Positions 1-8,104 of a DNA stretch of 64,000 nt are shown here, piece by piece. The notes beneath the pieces are model-generated. The model ran no database searches, was not told where the DNA came from, and worked only from the letters and a program-made list of their open reading frames with translations. The position numbers and the translations under genes are program-made. The DNA lies in contig NZ_BMRM01000016.1 of the NCBI RefSeq assembly GCF_014648635.1, positions 62,001-126,000 on the forward strand, read 5' to 3'. How positions within the stretch are numbered: position 1 is the stretch's first letter; each line of letters begins with the position of its first letter. This DNA is from Streptomyces cinerochromogenes (GTDB lineage: Bacteria; Actinomycetota; Actinomycetes; Streptomycetales; Streptomycetaceae).

Positions 1-3000
1 CCTCCACCGGCTGCCCCTCCGGCGAGGTGCAGACCCGACTGCGCCTCGGCCACTTCGACGAGGCCCTGAAGGCCGCCGCCGACTACCAGGACATCTTCGG
101 CAAGGACAAGTACTTCCTGGAGCTGATGGACCACGGCATCGAGATCGAGCGCCGGGTCCGCGACGGTCTGCTGGAGATCGGCAGGAAGCTCGGCATCCCC
201 CCGCTGGTCACCAACGACTCGCACTACACGTACGCGCACGAGGCGGGCGCCCACGACGCCCTGCTGTGCATCCAGACCGGCAAGAACCTCTCCGACCCCG
301 ACCGCTTCAAGTTCGACGGCACCGGCTACTACCTGAAGTCCACGGACGAGATGTACGCCATCGACTCCTCGGACGCCTGGCAGGAGGGCTGCGCCAACAC
401 GCTCCTGATCGCCGAGATGGTGGACACCACCGGCATGTTCGAGAAGCGCGACCTCATGCCCAAGTTCGACATCCCCGAGGGCTACACCGAGGTCACCTGG
501 TTCAAGGAGGAGGTCCGCCGCGGCATGGAGCGCCGCTACCCGGGCGGCGTCCCCGAGGACCGCCAGAAGCAGGCCGAGTACGAGATGGACACGATCATCT
601 CGATGGGCTTCCCGGGCTACTTCCTCGTGGTCGCCGACTTCATCATGTGGGCCAAGAAGCAGGGCATCGCGGTCGGCCCCGGCCGAGGCTCCGCGGCCGG
701 CTCCATCGTCGCCTACGCCCTCGGCATCACCGACCTCGACCCCATCCCGCACGGTCTGATCTTCGAGCGGTTCCTCAACCCCGAGCGCATCTCGATGCCC
801 GATGTCGACATCGACTTCGACGAGCGCCGGCGCGTCGAGGTGATCCGGTACGTCACCGAGAAGTACGGCGCCGACAAGGTCGCCATGATCGGCACCTACG
901 GCACCATCAAGGCCAAGAACGCGATCAAGGACTCCGCGCGCGTGCTGGGCTACCCGTACGCGATGGGCGACCGCATCACCAAGGCCATGCCCGCCGACGT
1001 CCTCGGCAAGGGCATTCCGCTGTCCGGCATCACCGACCCCAGCCACCCCCGCTACTCGGAGGCCGGCGAGGTCCGCTCGATGTACGAGAACGAGCCGGAC
1101 GTGAAGAAGGTCATCGACACCGCGCGCGGCGTGGAGGGCCTGGTCCGGCAGATGGGTGTGCACGCCGCCGGCGTGATCATGTCCAGCGAGACCATCACCG
1201 AGCACGTCCCGGTGTGGGTGAGGCACACCGACGGCGTGACCATCACCCAGTGGGACTACCCGAGCTGTGAGTCGCTCGGCCTGCTGAAGATGGACTTCCT
1301 GGGCCTGCGCAACCTCACGATCATGGACGACGCGGTCAAGATGGTGAAGGCCAACAAGGGCCTCGACATCGACCTGCTCTCCCTGCCGCTCGACGACCCC
1401 ACGACCTTCGAGCTGCTCCAGCGCGGCGACACCCTCGGCGTCTTCCAGTTCGACGGCGGCCCCATGCGGTCCCTGCTCCGGCTGATGAAGCCGGACAACT
1501 TCGAGGACATCTCCGCCGTGTCGGCCCTGTACCGGCCGGGCCCGATGGGCATGAACTCCCACACGAACTACGCGCTGCGCAAGAACGGGCAGCAGGAGAT
1601 CACGCCGATCCACCCCGAGCTGGAGGCGCCGCTCAAGGAGGTCCTGGACGTCACCTACGGCCTGATCGTCTACCAGGAGCAGGTGCAGAAGGCCGCCCAG
1701 ATCATCGCGGGCTACTCGCTCGGCGAGGCCGACATCCTCCGCCGCGTGATGGGCAAGAAGAAGCCGGAGGAGCTGGAGAAGAACTTCGTCATCTTCCAGG
1801 CCGGCGCCCGCAAGAACGGCTACAGCGACGAAGCCATCCAGGCGCTCTGGGACGTGCTGGTCCCCTTCGCCGGCTACGCCTTCAACAAGGCGCACTCGGC
1901 CGCGTACGGCCTGGTGTCGTACTGGACGGCGTACCTGAAGGCGAACCACCCCGCCGAGTACATGGCCGCCCTGCTCACCTCCGTCAAGGACGACAAGGAC
2001 AAGTCGGCGGTCTACCTCAACGAGTGCCGCCGCATGGGCATCCGTGTGCTCCCGCCCAACGTCAACGAGTCCGAGGCGAACTTCGCCGCCCAGGGCGACG
2101 AGGTGATCCTCTTCGGCCTCTCCGCCGTCCGCAACGTCGGCACCAACGTGGTCGAGTCGATCATCAAGTGCCGCAAGGCGAAGGGGAAGTACACCTCCTT
2201 CCCCGACTACCTCGACAAGGTCGAGGCGGTGGTCTGCAACAAGCGCACCACCGAGTCGCTGATCAAGGCCGGCGCCTTCGACTCGATGGGCCACACCCGC
2301 AAGGGCCTCATGGCGCAGTACGAGCCGATGATCGACAACGTGGTCGCGGTCAAGCGCAAGGAGGCCGAGGGCCAGTTCGACCTCTTCGGCGGCATGGGCG
2401 AGGAGACCAGCAGCGAGCCCGGCTTCGGTCTCGACGTGGAGTTCTCCACCGACGAGTGGGACAAGACCTATCTGCTCGCCCAGGAGCGGGAGATGCTCGG
2501 TCTGTACGTCTCCGACCACCCCCTCTTCGGCCTGGAGCACGTCCTCGCCGACAAGGCCGACGCGGGCATCTCCCAGCTCACCGGCGGAGAGCACGCCGAC
2601 GGCGCGGTCGTCACCATCGGCGGCATCATCTCCGGCCTCCAGCGCAAGATGACCAAGCAGGGCAACGCCTGGGCGATCGCCACCGTGGAGGACCTCGCGG
2701 GCTCCATCGAGTGCATGTTCTTCCCGGCCACCTACCAGCTGGTGTCGACCCAACTGGTCGAGGACGCCGTGGTGTTCGTCAAGGGCCGGCTCGACAAGCG
2801 CGAGGACGTGCCCCGGCTCGTCGCCATGGAGCTGATGGTCCCCGACCTGTCCAACGCGGGTACCAACGCCCCCGTGGTGCTCACCATCCCGGCCGTGAAG
2901 GTGACCCCGCCGATGGTCAGCCGCCTCGGTGAGATCCTCAGCCACCACAAGGGCGACAGCGAGGTCCGGATCAGGCTCCAGGGCCCGCGCAAGACCACCG

Positions 3001-3092
3001 TGCTCCGCCTGGACCGGCACCGGGTCAAGCCCGACCCCGCCCTGTTCGGCGACCTCAAGGTGCTCCTCGGCCCGTCCTGCCTGGCCGGCTGA
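1..3092 (+). CDS. dnaE: DNA polymerase III alpha subunit (5'-truncated by window edge)
   Basis: Replicative polymerase catalytic subunit. The reading frame is open from base 3, so the start codon lies outside the window; about 1030 residues are present and roughly 150 N-terminal residues (most of the PHP domain) are missing compared with the usual ~1180 aa. Visible are the C-family palm motif PDVDIDFDERRR with its catalytic aspartates (near residue 260 of the visible part), the GPGRGSAAGS segment, the FNKAHSAAYG thumb/finger region, and a C-terminal OB-fold stretch (ATVEDLAGSIECMFFP). The gene ends just before a strong hairpin terminator at 3116-3146. Identity is certain; only the N-terminus is unknown. 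Confidence 0.97.
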   Translation, partial: STGCPSGEVQTRLRLGHFDEALKAAADYQDIFGKDKYFLELMDHGIEIERRVRDGLLEIGRKLGIPPLVTNDSHYTYAHEAGAHDALLCIQTGKNLSDPDRFKFDGTGYYLKSTDEMYAIDSSDAWQEGCANTLLIAEMVDTTGMFEKRDLMPKFDIPEGYTEVTWFKEEVRRGMERRYPGGVPEDRQKQAEYEMDTIISMGFPGYFLVVADFIMWAKKQGIAVGPGRGSAAGSIVAYALGITDLDPIPHGLIFERFLNPERISMPDVDIDFDERRRVEVIRYVTEKYGADKVAMIGTYGTIKAKNAIKDSARVLGYPYAMGDRITKAMPADVLGKGIPLSGITDPSHPRYSEAGEVRSMYENEPDVKKVIDTARGVEGLVRQMGVHAAGVIMSSETITEHVPVWVRHTDGVTITQWDYPSCESLGLLKMDFLGLRNLTIMDDAVKMVKANKGLDIDLLSLPLDDPTTFELLQRGDTLGVFQFDGGPMRSLLRLMKPDNFEDISAVSALYRPGPMGMNSHTNYALRKNGQQEITPIHPELEAPLKEVLDVTYGLIVYQEQVQKAAQIIAGYSLGEADILRRVMGKKKPEELEKNFVIFQAGARKNGYSDEAIQALWDVLVPFAGYAFNKAHSAAYGLVSYWTAYLKANHPAEYMAALLTSVKDDKDKSAVYLNECRRMGIRVLPPNVNESEANFAAQGDEVILFGLSAVRNVGTNVVESIIKCRKAKGKYTSFPDYLDKVEAVVCNKRTTESLIKAGAFDSMGHTRKGLMAQYEPMIDNVVAVKRKEAEGQFDLFGGMGEETSSEPGFGLDVEFSTDEWDKTYLLAQEREMLGLYVSDHPLFGLEHVLADKADAGISQLTGGEHADGAVVTIGGIISGLQRKMTKQGNAWAIATVEDLAGSIECMFFPATYQLVSTQLVEDAVVFVKGRLDKREDVPRLVAMELMVPDLSNAGTNAPVVLTIPAVKVTPPMVSRLGEILSHHKGDSEVRIRLQGPRKTTVLRLDRHRVKPDPALFGDLKVLLGPSCLAG

Positions 3093-3115
3093 GCCCCGCA
3101 CCGGCCCACAGCACG

Positions 3116-3146
3116 AAGGGGCGCACCCGTGAGGAGTGCGCCCCTT
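3116..3146 (+). terminator. Rho-independent-type hairpin after dnaE
   Basis: Perfect 11-bp inverted repeat AAGGGGCGCAC / GTGCGCCCCTT with a 9-nt loop, starting 23 bases after the dnaE stop codon. There is no long T tract, as is usual for Streptomyces terminators. It lies between convergent dnaE and the small ORF at 3235-3402, so it may act in both directions. Confidence 0.75.
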
Positions 3147-3153
3147 CCCTGTG

Positions 3154-3237
3154 CCTGGGCTTCAACCCGTGTACCCGGGCTTCAACTGCCCTTTACCGGG
3201 CTTCAACTGCCCTTTACCGGGCTTCAACTGCCCTTTA
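3154..3237. repeat. 21-bp tandem repeats at the 3' end of a small ORF
   Basis: Three perfect 21-bp copies (3175-3195, 3196-3216, 3217-3237) follow one degenerate copy (3154-3174). Each perfect copy contains GGGC and GCCC arms around a 7-nt loop, so each could form a small hairpin. Read on the minus strand, every perfect copy begins with TAA, and the first TAA is the stop codon of the small ORF at 3235-3402. Confidence 0.85.
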
Positions 3238-3402
3238 GTTGTGGCCGAAGCTCTTCTGCTTCTTGCGGGCGGCATCCGACGGGCCGCCCTGGATGTGCGA
3301 CACCGGCGACTCGTTCTCCTCCGCCGGAGGACGCTGTGCGTGCTCGCTCTGCCGCTCGCGGTTCTGCGGGCCGGCCTGCTTGCGGTTCTTGTTCTTGGCC
3401 AT
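3235..3402 (-). CDS. Small hydrophilic protein, 55 aa
   Basis: ATG at 3402 (MAKNKNRKQAGPQN...), stop TAA at 3235. The product is highly charged, with no hydrophobic segment; both ends are Lys/Arg/Gln rich (KNKNRKQ near the start, ARKKQKSFGHN at the end) and the middle is acidic (PPAEENES). It looks disordered and could be a nucleic-acid-binding or stress-related peptide, but I recognise no family with an assigned function. A purine-rich GGAGG-like stretch lies just upstream (minus strand). The stop codon is the first triplet of a 21-bp tandem repeat array. Convergent with dnaE. I believe similar short proteins occur in other Streptomyces, which supports coding; function unknown. Confidence 0.7.
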   Translation of the reverse strand: MAKNKNRKQAGPQNRERQSEHAQRPPAEENESPVSHIQGGPSDAARKKQKSFGHN

Positions 3403-3627
3403 GGTGATCTGCCTCCTGTGGGGGATCTAGGGGCCAGGGCCGGGACCAGATTCACATAGCCTGACATCAGGCGCATGTCGGATAATTACCGTCTGTGACA
3501 GGGCAGCTGGGCGCACGAGAACCGGAAACGCCACGCCGAAGATCGAGTTCGGGCCGTTAACCCCCGCGCGGTCGGGCAGACTCGAAGGAAGTCCGAAGCA
3601 AAACCTCCCGGGAAGAGGGTGAGTCGC

Positions 3628-4848
3628 GTGGACCGCTGCATCGTCCTGGTGGACGCCGGATATCTGCTGGGCGCCGCCGCCAGCCTCCTCGCCGGCGAGC
3701 CCTCGCGATCGCGGATCACCGTCGATCACGCCGCGCTGATCCAGGCCCTGCGGGAGCGCGCGGAGTCCGACACCGAGCGCCCCCTGCTGCGCATCTACTG
3801 GTTCGACGGCGCCCCCGACCGGGTCCCCCAGCCGGAGCACCGCCGGCTGCGGGTGATGCCCCGGGTGACCGTCCGGCTGGGCGCCCTCACCCGCAGCGAC
3901 GGACGCTGGGCCCAGAAGGGCGTGGACGCCGCCATGCACGCCGAGCTGACCGAGCTGGCCCGCAACCGCGCCTGCTCCGACGTGGTCCTCGTCACCGGCG
4001 ACGGGGACCTGCTGCCCGGCATGATGGCCGCCAAGGAGCACGGCGTCGCCGTCCACCTGTGGGCCGTCCAGGCCGCCGACGGCGACTACAACCAGTCCGA
4101 GGACCTGGTCGCCGAGGCCGACGAGCGGCGCGTGCTGGACCGGGCCTGGATCACCCAGGCCGTCCGCGCCAAGGAGCTGACCGGCGTCTGCGCCCCGCCG
4201 CCCGCGCCCCGCCCTGAGATCGCCGCGATCCTCTCCGCGCCGCTGCCCGAGTCGGCGCTCGCCGGCGCCGAGCGGTCCGCGGAACAGCCCGTGCACCCGC
4301 CGGCCCCCGCGGCCGCGGAGAACGGCGCCTCGGGGCGGGGCCCGGCCTCCAAGGGCGTCCCCACCCCGAAGGACCTGGCCGCGCTGCGCGCGCACGGCAC
4401 CCAGCCCGTGCAGCACCCGGCGACCGCGACCCTGCGCTGGTCCTCCGACAAGGGCTGGGTCGACCGGCCGGGCGTGGTCGCCGAGCCCCCCGAGGTCGCC
4501 TCCATGCCGACGCTGGCCCAGCTCACCACCGCCGAGCAGCGGTGGGCCGACCGGGAGGAGGACATCACCACCGTAGGCGGCGACCCCTACGAGGTGGGGC
4601 AGGTCTTCGCCCGCCGCTGGATCTCCCGCCTCGGCGACCAGGGCCATCTGCAGCGGCTGTCGCAGATGTACCCGCGCATCCCGCACCGCATCGACGGGGA
4701 GCTGCTGCGCTACGCGGCCCGGTTCGGACTGCTCGCGCACAAGGACGACCAGATCGACGAGCACGACCGTTACGCCATCCGGGCGGGTTTCTGGCGCGAG
4801 ATCGACGTGCCGGCGGCGGCCGAGCAGCAGGCGCCCACCGCCGACTGA
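3628..4848 (+). CDS. NYN-domain (PIN-like) putative ribonuclease
   Basis: 406 aa from GTG 3628 (MDRCIVLVDAGYLLG); an in-frame GTG at 3619 is possible, but the AGAGGG purine stretch at 3614-3619 is better spaced for 3628. Residues 1-170 form a NYN/DUF88 domain of the PIN-like nuclease superfamily: LVDAGYL carries the first metal-binding Asp, KGVDAAMHAELTELA the middle acidic cluster, and VLVTGDGDLLPGM the last Asp pair. Residues ~195-290 are Pro/Ala rich and probably disordered. A conserved-looking C-terminal region (YEVGQVFARRWISRLGD) follows. Family members cleave RNA; the target here is unknown. Stands alone between dnaE and the ABC transporter genes. Confidence 0.85.
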   Translation: MDRCIVLVDAGYLLGAAASLLAGEPSRSRITVDHAALIQALRERAESDTERPLLRIYWFDGAPDRVPQPEHRRLRVMPRVTVRLGALTRSDGRWAQKGVDAAMHAELTELARNRACSDVVLVTGDGDLLPGMMAAKEHGVAVHLWAVQAADGDYNQSEDLVAEADERRVLDRAWITQAVRAKELTGVCAPPPAPRPEIAAILSAPLPESALAGAERSAEQPVHPPAPAAAENGASGRGPASKGVPTPKDLAALRAHGTQPVQHPATATLRWSSDKGWVDRPGVVAEPPEVASMPTLAQLTTAEQRWADREEDITTVGGDPYEVGQVFARRWISRLGDQGHLQRLSQMYPRIPHRIDGELLRYAARFGLLAHKDDQIDEHDRYAIRAGFWREIDVPAAAEQQAPTAD

Positions 4849-4907
4849 ATCCGCGGAGCCGCCCCCAAAGGCGAGTAAAGCCCCCCGACCCCGTACTCTC
4901 GTCCCTT

Positions 4908-5921
4908 GTGAGTACGCGCGCGGGAGAGGCACTTCGGTACGACGAGGTCGTACGCGTGCGTGGGCTCGGCAAGACCTACCCGGCCGTGAAGGGCCGGCGG
5001 GGAGCGCCGGGCACCCCCGAGGTGCGGGCCACCGACGGCGTGGAGCTGGACGTGCGGCGCGGCGAGGTCTTCGGGCTGCTCGGCCCGAACGGCGCCGGCA
5101 AGTCCACCCTCGTACGACAGCTCACCGGCCTGCTCCGGCCGGACACGGGCAGCGTCGAGATCCTCGGCCACGACATCGTGCGCCACCCCGAGCGGGCCGC
5201 CCGGATCCTCGCCTACCTCGGCCAGGAGTCCACCGCCCTGGACGAGCTGACCGTCTCCCTCGCCGCCGAGACCACCGGACGCCTGCGCGGCCTGGACGTC
5301 CGCAGGGCGCGGGCCGAACGGGACGCCGTACTGGAGGAGCTGGGGCTGACCCCCATCGCCGGGCGGGCGCTGAAGAAGCTGTCCGGCGGGCAGCGGCGGC
5401 TCGCCTGTTTCGCCGCCGCCCTCGTCGGCGAGCGGCCGCTGCTCGTGCTGGACGAGCCGACCACCGGTATGGACCCGGTGGCCCGGCGCGCCGTCTGGGC
5501 GGCCGTGGACCGGCGGCGGGCCGAGCACGGTACGACCGTGCTGCTGGTCACCCACAACGTCATCGAGGCCGAGACGGTCCTGGACCGGGTCGCCGTCCTC
5601 GACCAGGGCCGGGTCATCGCCTGCGACACCCCCGCCGGGCTCAAGGCCCAGGTCGCCGACGAGGTACGGGTGGAGCTGGTGTGGCGGGAGCGGGCGCCGC
5701 TGGACGTGCCGGAGATCGCCGTGCTGCGCGAGCGGGCCGTGGCCTCCGGGCGGCGCTGGACGCTGCGGCTCGCGCCCGAGGAGGCCCGCGCCGTCGTCGC
5801 CACGGTGACCGGCGGGGCCGCGTTCGCCGCCCTGGACGACTTCACGCTCACCACGCCCAGCCTGGAGGACGTCTACCTGGCGCTGGGCGGCGCGGCCCGG
5901 CAGGGGCTGGTGAAGGCGTGA
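4908..5921 (+). CDS. ABC transporter ATP-binding protein
   Basis: 337 aa from GTG 4908. Walker A GPNGAGKST (residues ~59-67), signature LSGGQRR (~160), Walker B LLVLDEPTTGMD (~178) and switch histidine in LLVTHNVIE are all present, so it should be an active ATPase. The ~80-residue C-terminal extension after the ATPase core resembles DrrA/NatA-type exporters. It powers the permease encoded immediately downstream (6004-6825), probably for multidrug or lipid export. No Shine-Dalgarno sequence precedes the start; TACTCT at 4893-4898 is at -10 distance from the GTG, so the mRNA may be leaderless. The frame is open upstream to 4542, but that part overlaps the NYN gene and is not coding. Confidence 0.9.
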   Translation: MSTRAGEALRYDEVVRVRGLGKTYPAVKGRRGAPGTPEVRATDGVELDVRRGEVFGLLGPNGAGKSTLVRQLTGLLRPDTGSVEILGHDIVRHPERAARILAYLGQESTALDELTVSLAAETTGRLRGLDVRRARAERDAVLEELGLTPIAGRALKKLSGGQRRLACFAAALVGERPLLVLDEPTTGMDPVARRAVWAAVDRRRAEHGTTVLLVTHNVIEAETVLDRVAVLDQGRVIACDTPAGLKAQVADEVRVELVWRERAPLDVPEIAVLRERAVASGRRWTLRLAPEEARAVVATVTGGAAFAALDDFTLTTPSLEDVYLALGGAARQGLVKA

Positions 5922-6003
5922 GCGCACCGGCCGCGGAATGCGTAAGGGACTGCGCGACTGCCGTAGGGAGCGCGACTGCCGTGGGAAAGAGGAGCAGCTC
6001 GTC

Positions 6004-6825
6004 GTGAGTGTCGTACCCGCCGAGGTTCTGCCGGGCGGCGCCCGGGCCGTGCCGGAGACGGCGCCCGGCCCGGCCGAGCTGGGGCCGCCCGCGCGGCTGT
6101 GGCCGTCGCTGGCGGCCGTCTACCGGGCGCAGCTGTCCCGGGCCCGGGTGGCGCGGATCCCCCTGCTGTTCGTGGCGACCTTCCAGTCCGTCGGCATCGC
6201 CGTGATGATGCGCGGCGTCGTCGACAGCGGTCACGAGGCGCAGTCCGTCGTGGCCGGCTCCTCCGTGCTGGTCGTCGCGTACGTCGCGCTGAACCTGCTC
6301 TCGCAGTACTTCGGGCAGCTGCGGGCCAGCGGCGGACTCGACCACTACGCCACGCTGCCGGTGCCGCCGGCGGCGGTGGTGCTGGGCGCGGCGGCGGCGT
6401 ACGCCTCCTTCACCGTGCCGGGCACCCTGGTGACCGCCGTCTTCGGCTGCGTGCTCTTCGGCCTGCCGCTGTCCAACCTGTGGATCCTGGTGGCCGTCGT
6501 CCCGCTCGCCGGGGCCGCGCTGGCGGGGCTCGGCGCCGCCTGCGGGCTGCTCGCGCCCCGGCCGGAGCTGGCCACGCTCCTCGGTCAGCTGGGCATGTCG
6601 GCGGCGCTGCTGCTGGGGGTGCTGCCGGCCGACCGGATGCCGGAGGCCGTACGGCTGGCCCGCGATCTGCTGCCGTCGACCTACGGCGTGGAGGCGTACG
6701 CGCGGACCTTCGGGGCACACCCCGACTGGGCCGTCGTCCTTGTTGACCTGGGGGTGTGCGCGGGTGTCGGAGTGGTCTCGCTGGCGGTGGCGACCTGGGC
6801 GTACCGCAGGGCCGCCGTCCGGTGA
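6004..6825 (+). CDS. ABC-2 type transporter permease
   Basis: 273 aa. Start GTG 6004 is chosen over ATG 5938 because GAGGAG at 5989-5994 is well spaced before it and the 5938-6003 part is made of a degenerate direct repeat (GCGCGACTGCCGT twice). About six hydrophobic segments follow a soluble N-terminus of ~45 residues (for example LLFVATFQSVGIAVMM, VLGAAAAYASFTVPGTLV, LWILVAVVPLAGAALAG, LSLAVATWAY-like end). This pattern fits ABC-2 permeases paired with a DrrA-type ATPase, which is the gene directly upstream. Substrate unknown. Confidence 0.85.
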   Translation: MSVVPAEVLPGGARAVPETAPGPAELGPPARLWPSLAAVYRAQLSRARVARIPLLFVATFQSVGIAVMMRGVVDSGHEAQSVVAGSSVLVVAYVALNLLSQYFGQLRASGGLDHYATLPVPPAAVVLGAAAAYASFTVPGTLVTAVFGCVLFGLPLSNLWILVAVVPLAGAALAGLGAACGLLAPRPELATLLGQLGMSAALLLGVLPADRMPEAVRLARDLLPSTYGVEAYARTFGAHPDWAVVLVDLGVCAGVGVVSLAVATWAYRRAAVR

Positions 6826-6859
6826 CGCGGCGCACAGCGCGACCTGGCACGATGTTCAG

Positions 6860-7525
6860 GTGACCGCACCGCTGACTCCGCCTCCGCCGCCGCACGACAA
6901 CTCCCCGCACCAGGTCCGGCAGGCGCCGCCGCCCGCCGGGGCGCCGGGCGCGGGCGCGTACGAACAGGACGGCCCCGGAATGAAGACGGAACTGCGCGAG
7001 GCCGCCGTGGTCACGGTCGCGGTGGCGCTGGGCGGGGTGCTGCTGGGGCTGCTGTGGTGGTGGCTGGCGCCGCACGTGCCGCTGGTCGGTGACGAGATCG
7101 ACAAGAACTGGGTCGTCTACCTCAAGGACAGCGAGGGCGAGCAGGCGGTCGGGGTGGACGGCACGTTCATCCTGCTGGGGCTCGCCTTCGGGCTGGTCAG
7201 CGCGGTCGCGGTGTTCCTGCTGCGGCGGCGTGGGGGCGTGCCGCTCGTCGTGGCCCTGGGCCTCGGCGGGCTGCTGGGCTCCCTGCTGGCCTGGCGGCTC
7301 GGGGTGTGGCTGGGCCCCGAGTCCGACGTGCTCGCCCACGCGCGCGCCGTCGGCAAGGGCGTGACGTTCCCGGCCCCGCTGAAGCTGTCGGCCAAGGGCG
7401 CGCTCCTGGCGTGGCCGCTCGCCGGACTGCTGGCGCACCTCGGCCTGACCGCGCTGTTCGGACCCCGGGACCCCGAGGCACCGCAGTCAGGGGGTTCGGG
7501 GTCCTGGGAGCCTGAGGCGCCGTAG
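6860..7525 (+). CDS. Membrane protein, probable DUF2567 family
   Basis: 221 aa from GTG 6860. A Pro-rich cytoplasmic N-terminus (~45 residues) precedes four hydrophobic segments (VVTVAVALGGVLLGLLWWW, FILLGLAFGLVSAVAVFLL, VALGLGGLLGSLLAW, LLAWPLAGLLAHLGL). The arrangement, with an extracytoplasmic loop after the first helix, is what I recall for DUF2567 proteins of actinobacteria; function unknown. No ribosome binding site precedes the start, and CACGAT at 6848-6853 sits at -10 distance, so it may be leaderless. The last ~15 codons and the stop lie inside an imperfect 37-39 bp tandem repeat (7475-7580). Confidence 0.7.
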   Translation: MTAPLTPPPPPHDNSPHQVRQAPPPAGAPGAGAYEQDGPGMKTELREAAVVTVAVALGGVLLGLLWWWLAPHVPLVGDEIDKNWVVYLKDSEGEQAVGVDGTFILLGLAFGLVSAVAVFLLRRRGGVPLVVALGLGGLLGSLLAWRLGVWLGPESDVLAHARAVGKGVTFPAPLKLSAKGALLAWPLAGLLAHLGLTALFGPRDPEAPQSGGSGSWEPEAP

Positions 7526-7580
7526 TCAGGGGTCCGGAGCCCCGGAGCCCGGCGCGCCGTGGTCGGGGACGCGGCCCCCG
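7475..7580. repeat. Imperfect 37-39 bp tandem repeat across a stop codon
   Basis: Units at 7475-7513 and 7514-7550, plus a partial third from 7551, share the core GAGGCRCCGYAGTCAGGGG followed by a GGGTCC/GGGAGCC stretch. The array covers the end of the DUF2567-like gene and the whole spacer up to the convergent ybaK gene. It is too GC-rich and irregular to be a CRISPR array. Confidence 0.7.
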
Positions 7581-7582
7581 CG

Positions 7583-8086
7583 TCAGTCCCGGCCGATCGG
7601 TGCCAGCACCGCGTCCGTCAGCTTCGCCAGATCCTCCGGTGCCAGCTCCACCTCAAGACCCCGCCGGCCCGCCGAGACGCAGATCGTCGGGTGGGCCCCG
7701 GCCGAGTCGTCGAGGACCGTGGGGAGCTTCCTGCGCTGGCCGAGGGGGGAGATGCCGCCGCGGACGTAGCCCGTGGTGCGTTCGGCGAGGGTCGGGTCGG
7801 CCATGGTCGCCCGCTTGCCGCCCACCGCCGCCGCGAGGGCCTTGAGGTCCAGGGACCCGGCCACCGGGACCACGCCGACCACCAGGGAGCCGTCCACGTC
7901 GGCGACCAGTGTCTTGAAGACGCGCTCGGGGGAGACGCCCATCGCCTCGGCCGCCTCCTCGCCGTAGGAGGGGTGCGAGGGGTCGTGGTCGTAGGCGTGG
8001 ACCGTGAAGTCCACGCCCGCCGCCGTCAGGGCGACCGTCGCGGGTGTGCCCCCGGACTGCTGCTGCTTCTTCGGTTTCTTCGCCAT
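7583..8086 (-). CDS. ybaK: Cys-tRNA(Pro) deacylase (YbaK/EbsC)
   Basis: 167 aa, full length for the family. YbaK-type enzymes hydrolyse Cys-tRNA(Pro) formed by prolyl-tRNA synthetase, a translation quality-control step in the cytoplasm. The single domain shows the family motifs: YGEEAAEAMGVSPERVFKTLV with the conserved catalytic-region lysine, then GVVPVAGSLDLKALA, a GGISPLGQRRKLPTVLD segment, and ICVSAGRRGLEVELAPEDL. Start ATG 8086 (MAKKPKKQQQSGG) begins with a basic tail. Encoded 18 bases downstream of the next minus-strand gene, so probably co-transcribed with it. Confidence 0.9.
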   Translation of the reverse strand: MAKKPKKQQQSGGTPATVALTAAGVDFTVHAYDHDPSHPSYGEEAAEAMGVSPERVFKTLVADVDGSLVVGVVPVAGSLDLKALAAAVGGKRATMADPTLAERTTGYVRGGISPLGQRRKLPTVLDDSAGAHPTICVSAGRRGLEVELAPEDLAKLTDAVLAPIGRD

Positions 8087-8104
8087 CAGGTGGTCGGGCT
8101 TCCC

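Noticed and set aside
3154..3237. CRISPR array at the 21-bp repeats
   Set aside because: The units are directly adjacent without unique spacers and no cas gene is present.
5938..6003. ATG 5938 as the start of the ABC permease
   Set aside because: It would add 22 residues coded by a degenerate direct repeat, while GTG 6004 has a well-placed GAGGAG.
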